Assembly: GCA_007258455.2 (NCBI GenBank)
Contig: VDFB02000001.1
Span: forward strand, 16,498,322 to 16,562,321
DNA length: 64,000 nucleotides
From: Sequoia sempervirens
Lineage: Eukaryota > Streptophyta > Pinopsida > Cupressales > Cupressaceae
Reading direction: 5' to 3'
Shown piece by piece: positions 12,226 through 26,181 of this stretch (its first letter is position 1; the number at the start of each line of letters is the position of its first letter). A model generated the notes under the pieces. That model ran no database searches. It saw nothing but the letters and a program-made list of their open reading frames with translations, and had not been told where the DNA came from. The translations under genes were made by a program, and so were the position numbers.

Positions 12226-13424
12226 AATCCATTGATAATAGAGATAACCACATTTTGAAATCATTGCAGCTTTGGAAATCCCATAGATACAAATGCAAGC
12301 TAACATCATGGATGCATTCTAACTTAATCATGCAAATCTAATATACAGATGTTTTCATTTGTAACAACCAATTTGTCATGATTTTTATCATCATTGAGCC
12401 TTTAAAATGTTGAAAGTGAGTACAAGCATCAATGGTATATTTATACCATGATGACCTGAGTACTACTTCCATGATTTTTGATATTGCAAGTTAACAAAAG
12501 CATCTAGGTATAATTAAATTGAGATGACCTGAGTATTTCTTGCATAAACATACAATATTTAACCATTTTCCTATGCAAATTTGAAATGTCATTAGTGATA
12601 CTTTGTAGAGCACATCCTGTGACAATTTGTACAATAATAACGTTCAACTCACAGACAATAGACAAAGAAAAATCATACTCCTTCCTGGCTCCTCTAGTTC
12701 AATACATCATCAAGGTGCTCCAGAGATATGATAAGAAAAATCAAAGTTCAGTGGTTGAACATTCATGCCATAGTGATAAATCCATGATTCAAAAGAACAA
12801 TCATCCATTTGAAGTGTGCTTTTGGTTTGATTGATTTGGTTGTTTGATATGGATGGTTGATGTGTTCATGTTTGTGATTGATGTTCAATGTTGGGTTGCA
12901 CTGTGATCATTGTGTTTTTTGTGTTTTTCCTACTATTGTTTGTCTTTTGGTTCAAGCTCAAAGTTTATTTAACCCTAGTAAGTTCAAGATTTTTCCCCCA
13001 ATCTAGGGTGATACATGACTGCGATGCAAGGATATGTACACGAATCTTTCTGACGATAGGCAGATTGATGTTAACAGTGAATCGTCAACATGCTCAAATA
13101 GATGGAAAATTTAACCGATCACAAATAGTGCCAGTTGCCAGGTTTTCACTACTTGCTTTTATTGCACTTTTTTAGATTTTATGATTTTTTAGATTTTATG
13201 ATTTTTAACTTTTTCTAATTTTTTTGTTGTTACCAAGATCCCTATTTGCCAGGTTTTCATCAAGGCAACCATTTTTTTAGGAAATTTTTTGATGTTTTTT
13301 TAATTTTTCAGGACTTTTTTCTGATGCACTAGATGATTCAGGTGTAGAAACTTTTGAGATGCAAGCTATTAAGGAGTTCATAAAAAAAATCCCCTTCTGG
13401 TGTGGACAATTGATATGCTCCTAA
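12226..13424. other. No recognisable gene
   Basis: AT-rich sequence without a supported gene. Two open frames of 82 and 95 codons on the plus strand (12,586-12,834 and 12,888-13,175) have no recognisable motif. The phrase TGCCAGGTTTTCA occurs twice (13,136 and 13,248). This may be the 3' part of the PMD-bearing repeat or the edge of the following gypsy relic. Confidence 0.5.
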
Positions 13425-15790
13425 TGTGAAGAATAATATAATGACAAAGGGACCTAGCCAGTTTGGTTCAAATTTCCCCTTCTTCTCTCAATCTTGTTGG
13501 TTACGACGGTTTTCTTTTAGGACTAAATCACCCACCTGAAATGCTCTAGGCTTTACTATGTGATTATAACTTCTAGATATCCTTTGTTGATAGGCTTTCA
13601 GGTGATCCAATGTATGTTGACGATGCTCATCTAATAGTTCCAATTACTATAACCTAGACACTCTATAATCCTCATCTGAAATGATCCCTTTTAGTGACAC
13701 ACAGAGTGATGGTAGCTCAACCTCAATAGGTAGAATGGCTTCTAATCCATAGACTAGAGCATAGGGTTTTGCTCCTATCAGGGTGCAGATACTGGTTCTA
13801 TAAGCCCATAAAGTAGGGTTCTGTTGAACATGACAATCACGTCCAACCTCATTGACAGTTTTCTTCAAGATTTTTAGGATAGTCTTGTTTGAGGCCTCTG
13901 CTTGGCCATTTCCTTCAGGATAGTAGGGTGTAGAAAACCAATGTTGGATATGAAACTTCTCACAGAGTTCTTGGACATCATGATTCTTGAAGGGTCTTTT
14001 GTTATCCATGATAATGGATTGAGGAATGCCATACCGACAAATGATATAATTCAGGATGAAGGATGAATTTTTTTTCCTGTGATGGTGGTTGGGGGAACCA
14101 CTTCAATCCACTTTGTGAATTATTATGTGGTTTTTATGATAAACTTGTGTTCGTTGGATGAAGATGGATGAATTTTACCAACAAAATCCAATCCCCACTG
14201 ACAAAAAGGCCACGTTGACGTGAAAGGTTGCAATTCTTGTGTTGGTGCATGTATAAGATTTCCATGGATTTGACATTTTTGGTACCTTTTGACATATTGT
14301 AATGACTCCTCCATATTTGGCTAATAATACCCCAAACGTAGGAGTTTCTTAGCTAAAGTTAGGCCACTTGAATGTTTGCCACAAATATCATCATGGACCT
14401 TATGTAAAGTGGTTTCAGCTTCGTTACGTTCCAGACACCAAATGAGAGTACCATCAAGATCTCGTCGATAGAGCACATCAGCTATTAGGGTGTGTCAAGC
14501 TGCTTGTCGAATGAAATTTCATTTTTGGTTATGAGATAAATCGGGTGGGAGGGTATTGTCTTTTAAATGGGTGTGTATTTTCCAATCGGTAGAAGTGTTA
14601 GCCCCGGCTAGATGGTAGATGACTTGGGATTCAGGGTTGTCATAGGATGGGTTGAATAGTTTTTCCACCATGAACTCATAACGGGATCCTTTCTCAGGAA
14701 TCTATAAGAGAGAGGCAATGGTAGCCATGGCATCAACAGCTTTGTTGTCACCTCTAGGAATCTTCTCAAATTTTATCTCCACAAAGTACTTTTTGAAGTC
14801 ATCAAACATTCTTTTATATGGCATTAATTTCTCATTTTTTGTTTGGTAATTATCATTCACCTGGTTAGTGACTAGATGAGAATCACCATAGACATGCAAC
14901 TCTATGATCTTCCACTTGAAATTGCTACTTTGATTCCAATTATCAATTCTTTGTATTCGGTTGTGTTGTTGGTGCAAGGAAACAACAATCTGTAGGAATT
15001 GGGGATGGTATGTCCTTGTGGTGAGATAAAAAAATTATTGCGCCTGATCCATGTTGTGTATATGACCCATCAAAGTACAACATCCATTGTTGTGTAGATA
15101 TTGTAAGGATATCAACATCTGGAAATTCAATATTCATTGGATGATTGTCTTACAATGGTACTTTGGCTAGTTGATCTGCTATGGCTTGACCCTTGATGGC
15201 TTTTCTTTCCACGTACTGGATGTCAAAATCAGTCAATATAATGACCCATTTAGCTAGTCTTCCTGTTAGGGCAGCTTTGCTGAGTAGATATTTTAATGGA
15301 TCAATTTTAGTGATGAGTTTGATGGTGTGAGTCAACATGTAATGTCTGAGTTGTTGGGTAGAAAATACTACCACGAAACAGACTTTCTCAATAAAGGTGT
15401 AGTTGATCTCGTAACCATTCAAGGTCCTATTGATATAATAGATTTCCCTTTCCTTTCTTGCAAAATCTTCCTATGCCAATAAAGCTCCCAAAGATATCTT
15501 AGTTGTTGCAATGTAAAGTATTAATGGCTTTCCTTCAGTTGGTACCGTACGAGTATTAGTGGTGACATTAGATATTGCTTGATTTGATTGAAGGTTGCTT
15601 TACACTTCTCATCCCACTTAAAAGACACATTCTCATGGAGCAAGTGGTTGAAGGGGTGGGTTTTGTCAGCCAATTGCATAATGAACCTCCTGATGGATTG
15701 AAACCTTCCCTATAATGATTTAAGCTAGCTGATATTTTTGGGAGGAGGCATCTCCATGATGGCTTTGACCTAATTGAAGAATTAAAGTGT
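13425..15790 (-). pseudogene. Tat-type Ty3/gypsy pol relic (RT end, RNase H, aRNH, integrase)
   Basis: Read on the minus strand, the order is canonical for Tat/Ogre elements. RT thumb and RNase H lie at about 15,790-15,150 (HPFNHLLHENVSFKWDEKC, then QLRHYMLTHTIKLITKIDPL and GRLAKWVIILTDFDIQYVE). Archaeal-type RNase H follows at 15,137-14,702 (WMLYFDGSYTQHGSGAIIF, later VYGDSHLVTNQV and PRGDNKAVDAMATIASLL). The integrase zinc finger is near 14,390-14,270 (LRLGYYWP, then KRYQKCQIHG). The core runs 14,240-13,650 (GLDFVGKI; SNKT replaces the usual catalytic-Glu ES.K segment). The C-terminal segment (FQVGDLVLKENRRN, GKFEPNWLGPF) ends near 13,430. Gag, protease and the RT catalytic core are missing, and many stops and frameshifts break the frames. 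No LTRs were found next to it. Confidence 0.85.
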
Positions 15791-16464
15791 TTTGGTGGAT
15801 ATCAATGCAAGATCACTTCAGATTCAACAAGAAGGAGAAGTGTACAAGTGAAAAAAAATATTTTTGATATATGTATTGAATATACAATAGAGATAGTGCT
15901 AAAGATTGTGAAAGGAAAGATCAATTGAGCTTGAATTACTTATTCAATAAAGAGTTGTGTTGGCAATATTTGCAATTCTCTTATGAATCTTTTGTATCCT
16001 GCTCTGAGATAATGAATCCTGTCTGGTCCTATGCATCTTGCTTGTAGAGTTGGTTGTTGCTTTAGTGTTGCAATTAAGGTAGTGAGCCTTATTTCAAGTC
16101 TTTCGGCAATGAGCCTTATATTGTGAGTTAACTCTAACTGTTGTCTTTCCCTTATTGGGATTTCCACATAAATCTAGTTTTCTCCTTTTGCATGTGTGTG
16201 TGTTCTCTATTTACTTATCTGTGTTGCTTATCTAATTATTGCTATATCTTCCATTGGTAAAGTTTGTTGAATTTGATAAAGGTTCAAATTACTATATATT
16301 TTTTTGCTTAAGGTTCTATCTTCATCTATAAAAGAAGTTTGTGTTGTGATGAAATTTTTAAGTTCTAGAAGAGGTTAAGTTTTGTGCATACTGATTCACC
16401 CCCCCTCTTAGTCTCTAATAGTATTCAACACTAAGGACTAGAATAATCACTCAATATCTCATTT
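15791..16464. other. No supported gene; retroelement-like debris
   Basis: The only longer frame (15,940-16,167, minus, 75 codons) has no recognised domain. The phrase TGATTCACCCCCCCTCTTAG at about 16,392-16,411 resembles the C-rich phrase often seen beside plant copia-type LTR borders, which suggests another degraded element. Nothing firmer can be said. Confidence 0.35.
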
Positions 16465-16925
16465 AATGAAATAATTTACCAGCTGAAGATGCAACATGGG
16501 ATGATAAGAAGTTCATTCAAAAGAATCAAAACTTGCTTAGTATTGAGGGAAATGCTTCTTTGAAGAGCGGGTCATGCTACACCCTTAATATTAGAGTATA
16601 TAAGGTTAGCAATAGTCTTGTTGTGGTCATATTAATTATTAATTAAGTCATATTACCATTATTATATTGCTATTTAGTTAATTAGGTCAGCCTAGGGCTT
16701 ATATAGGGTTATCTAAGTCTATATGGGTGATATCCTAGGCATAAATAAGGTATATATAGGAGGTAGTGAGTCTTATTTCATCATAATATTGTAAATTGTG
16801 TTCTCATTGGAGATATTTGGAGGTTTCCCCCTCAAGTGTCTTGCTATTCTTAGTTATTATCAAGTACTTGCAACAAGATTCATATCATATTATTATATTG
16901 TGCAAGTTATTTCACTACACAAAAC
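16465..16925 (+). mobile_element. Ty3/gypsy polyprotein tail with probable 3' LTR fragment
   Basis: The plus strand encodes LPAEDATWDDKKFIQKNQNL followed by LLSIEGNASLKSGS (about 16,475-16,575). This is the familiar C-terminal tail of gypsy (chromovirus-type) polyproteins, where an E-x-ATWE motif precedes the final FPxLxLED segment. Directly after it a possible LTR begins TGCTACACC (16,568) and ends about 16,920 near CACTACACA, with a TATA box (AGGTATATATAGGA, about 16,749). It would be about 350 bp long. No partner LTR or target duplication is visible, so the LTR call is tentative; the polyprotein tail is firmer. Confidence 0.5.
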
Positions 16926-18894
16926 AAATAGAAAAAATAGTAAAGAAACAAAGAATATTCTAAAGATATAAAATAATGAAATAGGTAGGTATTCACATCC
17001 TTGTGAGAGGTAAAAGTCATGGAGGAAACATACTATATATAATATTTATAGCAATCACTATGGATCTACATAGAAATAAAGGAGAAATGACAACAAAAAA
17101 TAGAATCATAAAAGTAATGTCTATTTGCAATAAAAAATGAGGACATACTATGATGAAGAATACAATCAATTTGGTGAAACAAAATATTGACAAAGGATGG
17201 AATCCAGGTATTATCAATCTAAAACAACCAAAAATATCAATTATAGAGGGTTGGATTATAAGACATGAAATCATCCTTGTGATGCCTTGTAGTGGTCTTA
17301 CTATTTGTCTTCTTCTCATATTTGAAGAAAAGAACATGTCATGGATGGATACAATGTTAATCACCTAGGGATATCATGTTATTATATATAGGTTAACATA
17401 AATTCAAACATGTGACACACATACCTTAAGTTAGTCATGCAAACAACTTGTGTAATTTATAATATTAGATAATGAGTAGGCCTATATATGTTTAGTGATG
17501 TATCCATCTATGGTGTTATTTGGAGAAGGTTTATATAAATAAGATGAATATCATTATAAAAGTATATGAAGAGTATGTTATGTGGTTGGGATATCTTGGA
17601 GATATATATAAAGTGGCTTCTTTCTTAAGGAGTACTATATGATGTTGCTCTACCTCGGGGGTTTATTCTATTTCTAGATATATTAGATAATAGATAATTT
17701 TGCTCGCAAACATCTCTTGTGTTTTATGTGATGTCTATTTTACATCTTGACCAGATTTTTAAATCAATAAAAATAGATATAATATACATCAAAGTCAATT
17801 TATAGGATTAAATATGTTAACTTATCTAAACAAATTCAAAGGTCCATTTAAAATGATATTCACTTTCCAAGTGGAGCCACAATAACACATTAGAGATAAG
17901 ATATCTTTCTTTAAGAATTAAGTGAGAAAATGATATGAAAAAATGTGTAAATGTCATGTAAATATTTAGCCACTCAAATGATAAAGACTATATGGCTCTT
18001 TGATAAGATATTTTTTAGTGTAACAAAAATTCTAAAATATACCTATGTTTTTGCTAGATACCAAAATATTTCAAACATTAATCTTAGCTCCTACTTCATT
18101 TTAATATGCATTCCCACTACTAAAATCATTGTTGTTATCACTCCTAAAACCTTTATGTCAAACATGTTTTTTATTCATTAACATATGCCAATGCTCCTTT
18201 TTTTCAACAAAATTAGGTAAATATCCTTATCTTGAATTTTTTAAATTATGATATTTTATTTTATTATTATATATTGTGTAGTGGTTTATTGTAAAATTTA
18301 AAAGCTTATTTTCTAAACCACCTATTCAAATTTTCAAATATATTTATATTTATTTTGTTCTGAATAGTAACTTTATATTACTAGGCTAAAATAATAATAG
18401 AATTATATTATACTATAGAATGATTCTCCTTTATAAAAATGGAAATTGTTCCTACTTTAATGAATTTTGATACAAAATTTTTAAAACATTTCAATTGTAT
18501 TTTTCTATCATATGTGGCATATTGTCTCCTCCACGATCAAATATGGGAGCTACTAAACTAATAATTAATGATACACAAGATTGATTGGATGCTCTTAGAA
18601 TAGGCACTTTTTCTCTTAAATTTATAAGAGAATGGGAAAAAAGTATTGATCAATTCTTGCTTGTTAGAAGTGATATAGTTATTATAAGTAGTACTTACTA
18701 AAATAGATTGTGTTTCCAAATGTAGTGTTGGTCATAGCTTGTTATCAAAAGTAATTTTTTGTTCTCTTTTGAAATGTTCACAGATCTCAACATTAGTTTT
18801 AATGTGTAGGGGTGAACCCAAAAAAGTGGTTTACAATTGGAGTGAGGAAGGAAAAGTTGAAAAAAATGACCCCATGCTAAAAAAAATTGTTTTG

Positions 18895-19055
18895 GGGGTT
18901 CAAGCAAACTAATAGGTTTGAACGAACCAAAAGAGGATTTTCTAGAATCTGGGTTCGAGCAAACCCATTTAATGCAAGTTCCTACCATCCTACGAAAAAA
19001 CACAATGAAAACCCCTGGGGGTTAGAATGAACCCCCCCGGTTCGAGCGAACCCCC
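18895..19055. repeat. Cluster of GGTTCGAGCGAACC-type dyads, copy 2
   Basis: Counterpart of 1,268-1,490. GGTTTGAACGAACC, GGGTTCGAGCAAACCC and GGTTCGAGCGAACCC can be read. The perfect palindrome of copy 1 is degraded here to GGGGGTTAGAATGAACCCCC. Confidence 0.65.
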
Positions 19056-19964
19056 CTTTTCCCACCTTTTTGCTCTCTGGCACCAAAAAAATAAAAATAA
19101 ATTCCCTTTGAACCTCGGGTTGAGTATGAAAATAGAGGAGACTTCACAAACCCAACTGAAATCAGGTAGTCCTCGAAATGAGCTATCCAACGATTATAAT
19201 TTTAATATGTTTTGGTTTTATTATGTATTTTATTTTTTAGTTTTATTAAACATAGGTTTTTCACCGAAAATCAAGCTCTTTGTTCTACACATGTGGAAAA
19301 ATAGCAAATTATCAAAAAAAATTTGAAAAATATGAGTGCACTAGATATTGAAGTCTTTGATCCAACAAAAAAAATTGAATTTCGATACATACAAAAAAAG
19401 TTACACATTATACAGTCTGCCTATGTCTAAATTGTAATTTGTTTGACTTTGAAACTTGATTAAAGAAAAAATATTCAATAAAAACTGTCTAACCAATTGG
19501 AAGCACTAGATATCAGAGTTTCAAATCTAAATTTGAAAGGATTAGAATTTTATTTTTCATGGAAAAAAAGTTGTGTTATACAGTGAGCATCACTCCTTAA
19601 AAATGTTGTTTTCTAAAAAAAACTAGTTTTTGAAGGAGATGAAAAAAGAAGTGCAATTTGATTCCAAAATTTTTGAAAAAAATATATTAAGAATCTACAA
19701 ACAAAATGTCACAAATCACTAGTTCGTATCATCTTCAAATTCCTCACGGTTGAGCTGCTATAGGTGCCCAAAAGTGAAGATATAGTTTGAAAAAATTATT
19801 TCAATGTCTAGTTTGGCCAAAAATTGTAAACTAGTATTGTGGGATCACCCATAGTAGAACAACATGAAAACATTTTAAGACATTTCAAGATGCATTAATG
19901 GTGTATCTTCAAACTATATTTCTCTTAACACCAAAGCTTAAATTGAAAAAATCATGAATGTCAA

Positions 19965-20560
19965 ACCCTACATCCTAAACCCTTAACTACAAATCTCAAA
20001 CTCTAGAAACCCCTAAACAAACGTTTTATATTATTAAAACCTTGCATCCTTTGAATACTAAAATCCCAAATCATTTAAATTAATAAAACCCAACCACCCA
20101 CATGTTAAATCCTGTCAAACTTGAAATGTGAGACCTAAAACTCTAAACCCATTGTAAATCCTATACCACAAAATATAAGTGGAAGCCCTAGACACTTCAA
20201 ATTTTGAACACTACTTCTTACATCTAATTCAAAAGATGCAAACCAAGAGGACGTAGCAAACTCTTTAGACAATCTCTTCTTCTCACTTTTTTTTCACTTT
20301 CTTCTCACTATCCAAACTTTTATTATAATAGACCTTTGATATAATTCTTTTATTAATCATCACAAATTGTGCAAATAGACTAGAACATATAAACCCCATA
20401 TAATTCAATTTCTCTGACTTACAATACTCTAAACCCTCGAAACACTACTTGCCTAAATAAGATTTATACCCTAAAGCATAAACTCCAACCATAAACCCTA
20501 AACCTTATTTACCTCTTCCCTAAACCATGAAATCTTATTTGTATTCCAAACCCTAAACTC
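19965..20560. repeat. Degenerate telomere-like (CCCTAAA) tract, copy 2
   Basis: Counterpart of 2,391-3,260, shortened by an internal deletion near 20,010. AAACCCTA-type words are scattered and do not form a clean array. Confidence 0.6.
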
Positions 20561-22454
20561 TCTCACTAGAAAATAAAATATATGAAACTATACATATACA
20601 TACGTATCTTTGTACAGAGAAAGTTGAGGATTTTGAAGGAGTTGGTCAAGACGACCTCACCAACTACTTGTCTTTAACGCCTGTTGTCCGTTGTGTGAGT
20701 GCGAAAAGAGCAATAATTTTCTGCGACATTCACATGCCCCAAATTTGGGCCCCACATGGAGTTTGTATATTTTATCTGGACAATCTCTCCATGTGGTAGG
20801 GCAATAAGCTCCATCAAGAATCATTCGTACGTAGACGAAAAATAAGAAACTTTCGAAATAGTCCATTTCAAAGGTTGAAGTAGGTAATACTTTGTCCCCT
20901 TTATGTTGAATATTGAGGTTATTTTTTATTGGAATTATTTATATAATTAGATATTGGTTAAAATAGTATATTTTTCTATAATAATATATTTTGTAGTTCA
21001 TTATTTTTTTAGTTAGATTGAATGATTTATATAATCTTTTATTGGTAGAGGGTATATTTTTATATAAAATAATACAAAAGGTGAAATATGTGGATATGTA
21101 CATCATTTTGAGGTAAGTATCATGAGAATATGAGGTAATTACAATAATCAATGGCATCATAGATATAGTGTCTATTTATGGTAGAAAATGAGGAGTTACT
21201 ATAATAAGGAATATAAACAAATGCGTATAATAAAATGTTAATGAAGGATTGCAGCTAGGTACTCTCTAGCGAAAGTAATCACAAATATTGGTTATAGCTG
21301 GTTGGGTGATAGGATATGGCATTACACTTGTAATGACTTGCAATGAACTTACTATTTGACTTCTTCTCATGTTTTGGATACAAAACATATCAAGGAGGGA
21401 CGACATGCTCTGTACCTAGAAATATGAGATGGCAACATGTGACACACACCCCTTGAATTAGTTATGCAAATAACTTGTATAATTAATCATATTAGGTAAT
21501 GAGCGAGCCTACATGGGTTCAATGGTTACGTGTTTGAAATCTCTTGGAGATATAGCATAGAGTGGGTCCTTACTTAAAAAGCATTCTATTGTGTTAGCCT
21601 ACCTTAATAATTTATAATATTTCTACATATCTTGAATAATTAAATATCTTGACATGATTTGTAGGTCGATAAAAAATAAATAAATCTACAAAATTCAATT
21701 AAAGGTTGGATACTTTAACTCATAGAAGTAAATTTTAATATATTTTAAATAGCATTCATTCTCCAAGTGTAGCCACACCAATTCATTAGAGATAAATGAT
21801 TTCTTTGATAATTAATGAAAATAAAAAGAATGTGGAAAAATGTGTGAGTTACATGGAAATATTTAACCACTCAAAGGTTAGGGATGATGTGAATATTCAA
21901 ATAGATAAAATGTGTTTGTAATTCAATAAAAATTCTAAAATACACCTATTTTAAATCAAATACCACAATATATTAAACTTGAATATTAACATCTACTTCA
22001 TTTTAAAATGCATCCCCACTAATACAATCATTGTATTTTGTCAAACACATATGTTTTATTCATTTTCATGTACTAGTGCTCCTTTTTTAAACTCATTTGA
22101 TAAGTATCCTTATCTTAAAAAAATATGATATTTAATCTTATTTTTATACCTTTTTTGTGGTGATTCATTGTTGAAGTTTGATTTTTTTCTAAATTGTTTT
22201 TTCTCACTTATATCTATATACATCTACTTCATTTTAAAATGCATCCCCACTAATAAAACCATTATCAATATCACTCCAACTTTTTTGTCAAACACATATG
22301 TTTTATTCATTTTCATGTGCTAGTGCTCCTTTCTTTCAACTCATTTGATAAAAATCCTTAGCTTAAAAATTATGATATTTAATCTTATTTTTATACCCAT
22401 TTTTAGTGATTGATTGTTGAAGTTTGTTTCTTCTAAATTGTCTTTTCTAACTTA

Positions 22455-22640
22455 TATATACATACATATATAAGTGTATGTATATATATGTATATATGTA
22501 TATATGATTATATATGTTTGTATGTATATATATGTATGTATGTATGTATGTATATATTTGTGTATATATATGTATATATGTGTATATATATATGTATATA
22601 TGTATATGTGTGCGTGTGTATATGCATATGTTTCTCATTA
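22455..22640. repeat. TA/TG microsatellite, copy 2
   Basis: Counterpart of 5,244-5,600 but much shorter; the pure TG run of copy 1 is reduced to TGTGTGCGTGTG. Confidence 0.9.
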
Positions 22641-25286
22641 TTTACATTTCCTGACAAAATAAAAAACTCATTTTTTAATTTTATGTTTTAATTTACAACA
22701 CAAACAAGCCATCTTTAATGAATCATGTTTACACATTTGATGATATCATGTTTACAATGCCATCATAAGTTCTCCACACATAGTGTGAGGAAGATATTGA
22801 TAGAATACAATCTAAGGAAAACTCTTACTTTATTAATCGAGGTGTCTAAATGAGACATATTAAAGAGAAATAAATTCATGTGAAAAATCATCATTTTAAC
22901 AATAAAATAAGGTTAAGGCTCTATAAAAAAATCTAAAGTTAATAAGGAAAATATATTATACATTTTGAATTTGATTATTTAATAATAATTGCACTATTTG
23001 ATTTGATCAAAAATTGGACTAAAATACTCTACAAATTAATCTTTCACAATGGATAATATCATAATCAAGATATTTAACAACTACACTACCATGTTATTCC
23101 TTTACAATGTTCGATTTTCCAATACTCCAATAATAATTAAACTAAACAATAAATAAATGATACTATATCTAAATGTAACAAAAAAATTTATTTAATTTAT
23201 TCATTAAGATAAATGAATTTAATTACAAGGTCAAATAAGTATAATCCCCAATTAATTCAACTTAATTATTTGCTTATTAGTTCATATTTTATTCTAAGTT
23301 TAATGATACATCTAAAATTATACTTACAGTGTATAATTATTTATGATGTAGGAGCACCTTGGGCAAACGAGTAATCAACATCGACAAAAAAAATTGGTTT
23401 CGTTTTGTTGTTTTACTTTTTCTTTCCATTCTTTATGGGTAGTTCAATTTGGTTTTGGTGGCTAATTGTGGAAAAGTTGAATGAAATTTCGTCATAGATT
23501 GATAAACGCCATGCATTTTGAATGCTCATTGTTTATATTTCATTTATTGACCAGTTTCTCTATGTGATTAAATGATAATCTGATTTGTATAAAATCATGT
23601 AAATTATTATTCAAAATTTTATGAAGGCATGAAAATGGGAAATCTGTGTGTGTGAAATGTGGGAGAGTTATAAAATCAATACTAAACCACAAAAAAATCA
23701 ATGAGACATACTATATTAAAGATTTGAATCAAAGAACTGCTCTATTTTGCAGCTAAACAAATATTTAAAAACGTTCCATTGTTCTATATTCTCAAGGATT
23801 TACTAATGATAACTTGAGAAACGAGATGTTCTAAATGATAAATGGATAATGTTGCTAAATGGATAAATGGATAATGTTGCTAAACTATGTGATGAAAGCT
23901 ATGATGCTCTGATAATGGAGATATTGATAAATGGATAATGTTGCTAAACTATGTGATACAAATGTTGTGATAAGAAGTTAAAATCATTCTGCATATGCTC
24001 AAATGATCATTGATATAATGAATTAAAATGCAACTATAAAGCAAAACATGATTCTAAGTTAACATGATGCTACAATACAAACTTCTTCAAATGCTAAACA
24101 ATGCTAACTACAAACTCCAAATGCTCCAATGCTCCACAGTTATTCCTGCATAATAACTCTACTCAAATGTGGGATGCAAAATACTATAGCAAAAGGTTGT
24201 ATTTACAGGATTTTCCAAGCATCTTGTGATGTGGTAACGATCGACGGTCCAAATTCAAACATGGGGAATGAACGGTGGAGATGGAGGGAATCAAGAAGAA
24301 TGTTCCCTTGACCAAAGGCAACATGCCAAATGGATGAAGGAATCAAGTGTGTGAGAAAAAGACCATGTGTTCAAATTTTTTTGAAGATAATTCTAATTAA
24401 AAATTAGAATTATTTAATTTTATGTGACCTTGGTAAGGTGGCATGAAAAGTTGTAGACATGTGCTTGAATTCCAAATTTGGGATTAGTGAAAATTAATTA
24501 AATAAAACATTTATTATAGAATTTTTTTATTTAATTAAATTAGAGGAATGTGATTTTAGATTTGGAGAATTAGAAGATACGAACTATATAAATAAATTGA
24601 GAATTTATTTATAAGTAGATGAAAAATTAATTAAATAACTAGTATTTAATTAATTAAATGTCTTGACTGATTTTAGGTGTATACATTTTTTCCCTCTTTG
24701 AAGTAATTTGTTTACACATTGCTTCAAAGAAAAATTTGATACTAATGCCAAGAGAAAAAAAAAATCTAATGCCACAGACATTGATTTTTAGGTGATGACG
24801 AATATATGCCCCCTCGGAAGATAAATCGGTGAATTTTTGAATTTTTAGGATTTTTTGGAATTTTTAAAAAAATTGATGATTTTTTCGATGATGTGATGGT
24901 GATCTCAAAATTTTGTGATTCAGAAACGATTTATCTCTCAAAACATGATGTTGTAGTCACCTGGTGATGATTTTATGAGTTAAAGCCCCTTTGAAAATAA
25001 AATAAAACAACCCCATAAAAATGCCACTTAATTAACCTTAAAAAGACTAAAAATTGTGATTAGAAGTTCATTTGAGCATTTGTGATTTTGAAAACTTGAG
25101 TGTGATTAGCAATTTAGCAATTTGGAGCAAAATGGTGATCCCCTACCACAAGCATCGGTTCAAGTGAGTCAGGCGTCACAACCGCCTAGCGGCGTATGGT
25201 CCTACGGTATGTACCCAAAAAACTACCTCATAATTTGTGCATTTCAGTTTTCCCTCCATTTTCTCATTTAAATTCGGCTTTTGTTA

Positions 25287-25675
25287 GTTTAGCACATACG
25301 GTCACCATAATAGTGCATGCATTTTCTGTTGTAGTGCATAGAATAAAGTAGAGCTTAGGGTTAGCGACTTATCACATAAGATAAATGAATTAGCGTATAG
25401 GTTCCTGTAGTGCATAGGTGACCTGAAATAGCGCATTCATGAACTGTTTTAGCGCATTGATGAATTTAGCACTTAAAGTAATTAGTTTAGTGCATCAATG
25501 AAATGTAGTGCATAGGATGAATCGGTGCATCGGGACTCTGTTTCAGTGCATCAATCAAATGAAATGGCGCATTGGATACTTCAGCGCATAGAACCTCTAT
25601 TCTAGCGCATTGATGAATTTTTCTAGGGCATAGAGTTTTTCAGTGCATAGAAAGACTATTGTAGTGCATTAGTGA
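25287..25675. repeat. Array of GCGCAT/GTGCAT motifs, copy 2
   Basis: Counterpart of 7,955-8,345 with the same motif order. Individual motifs differ mostly by CG/TG/CA exchanges, as expected if CpG sites are decaying. Confidence 0.65.
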
Positions 25676-25794
25676 GATTTTAGACCATATTGATGATTTT
25701 GTTGATTAGACCCCTTTATTTCAATGATGTTTTATCATGGCAGCCTTTGATTTGATGATGATTGATGATGTTTCAATAGATTAGTTGTCCATTG

Positions 25795-26040
25795 ATCTCA
25801 TGATAGGGGAGATGCAATGATTGATACTAATAATTGACCTCATGATGGGCGAGGATCAATGATAGTTTTATTGATTGATAAACCTCATGAGAGGTGAGGT
25901 TGAATTGATTGATGAACCTCATGATAGGAGAGGTTGAATTGATTGATGAACCTCATGATAGGCGATGTTAATTGATGAACCTCATGATATGCGAGGTTGA
26001 ATTGATTGATGAACCTCATGATAGGTGAGGTTAAATTGAT
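25795..26040. repeat. 34-bp minisatellite, copy 2 (7 units)
   Basis: Seven CCTCATGATAGG-type units, against nine in copy 1. Confidence 0.85.
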
Positions 26041-26181
26041 TAATTAATACTTAAGAGATTTGATGAAAGTGTCACCAGAGCTGATTAGATTTATAGGCTG
26101 ATTGATTTTTGATTGATTGATTTGCTTATTGATTTCGATTGATTGATTAGTTGATTTGAGATATTTTTGTAATGATAGGAG

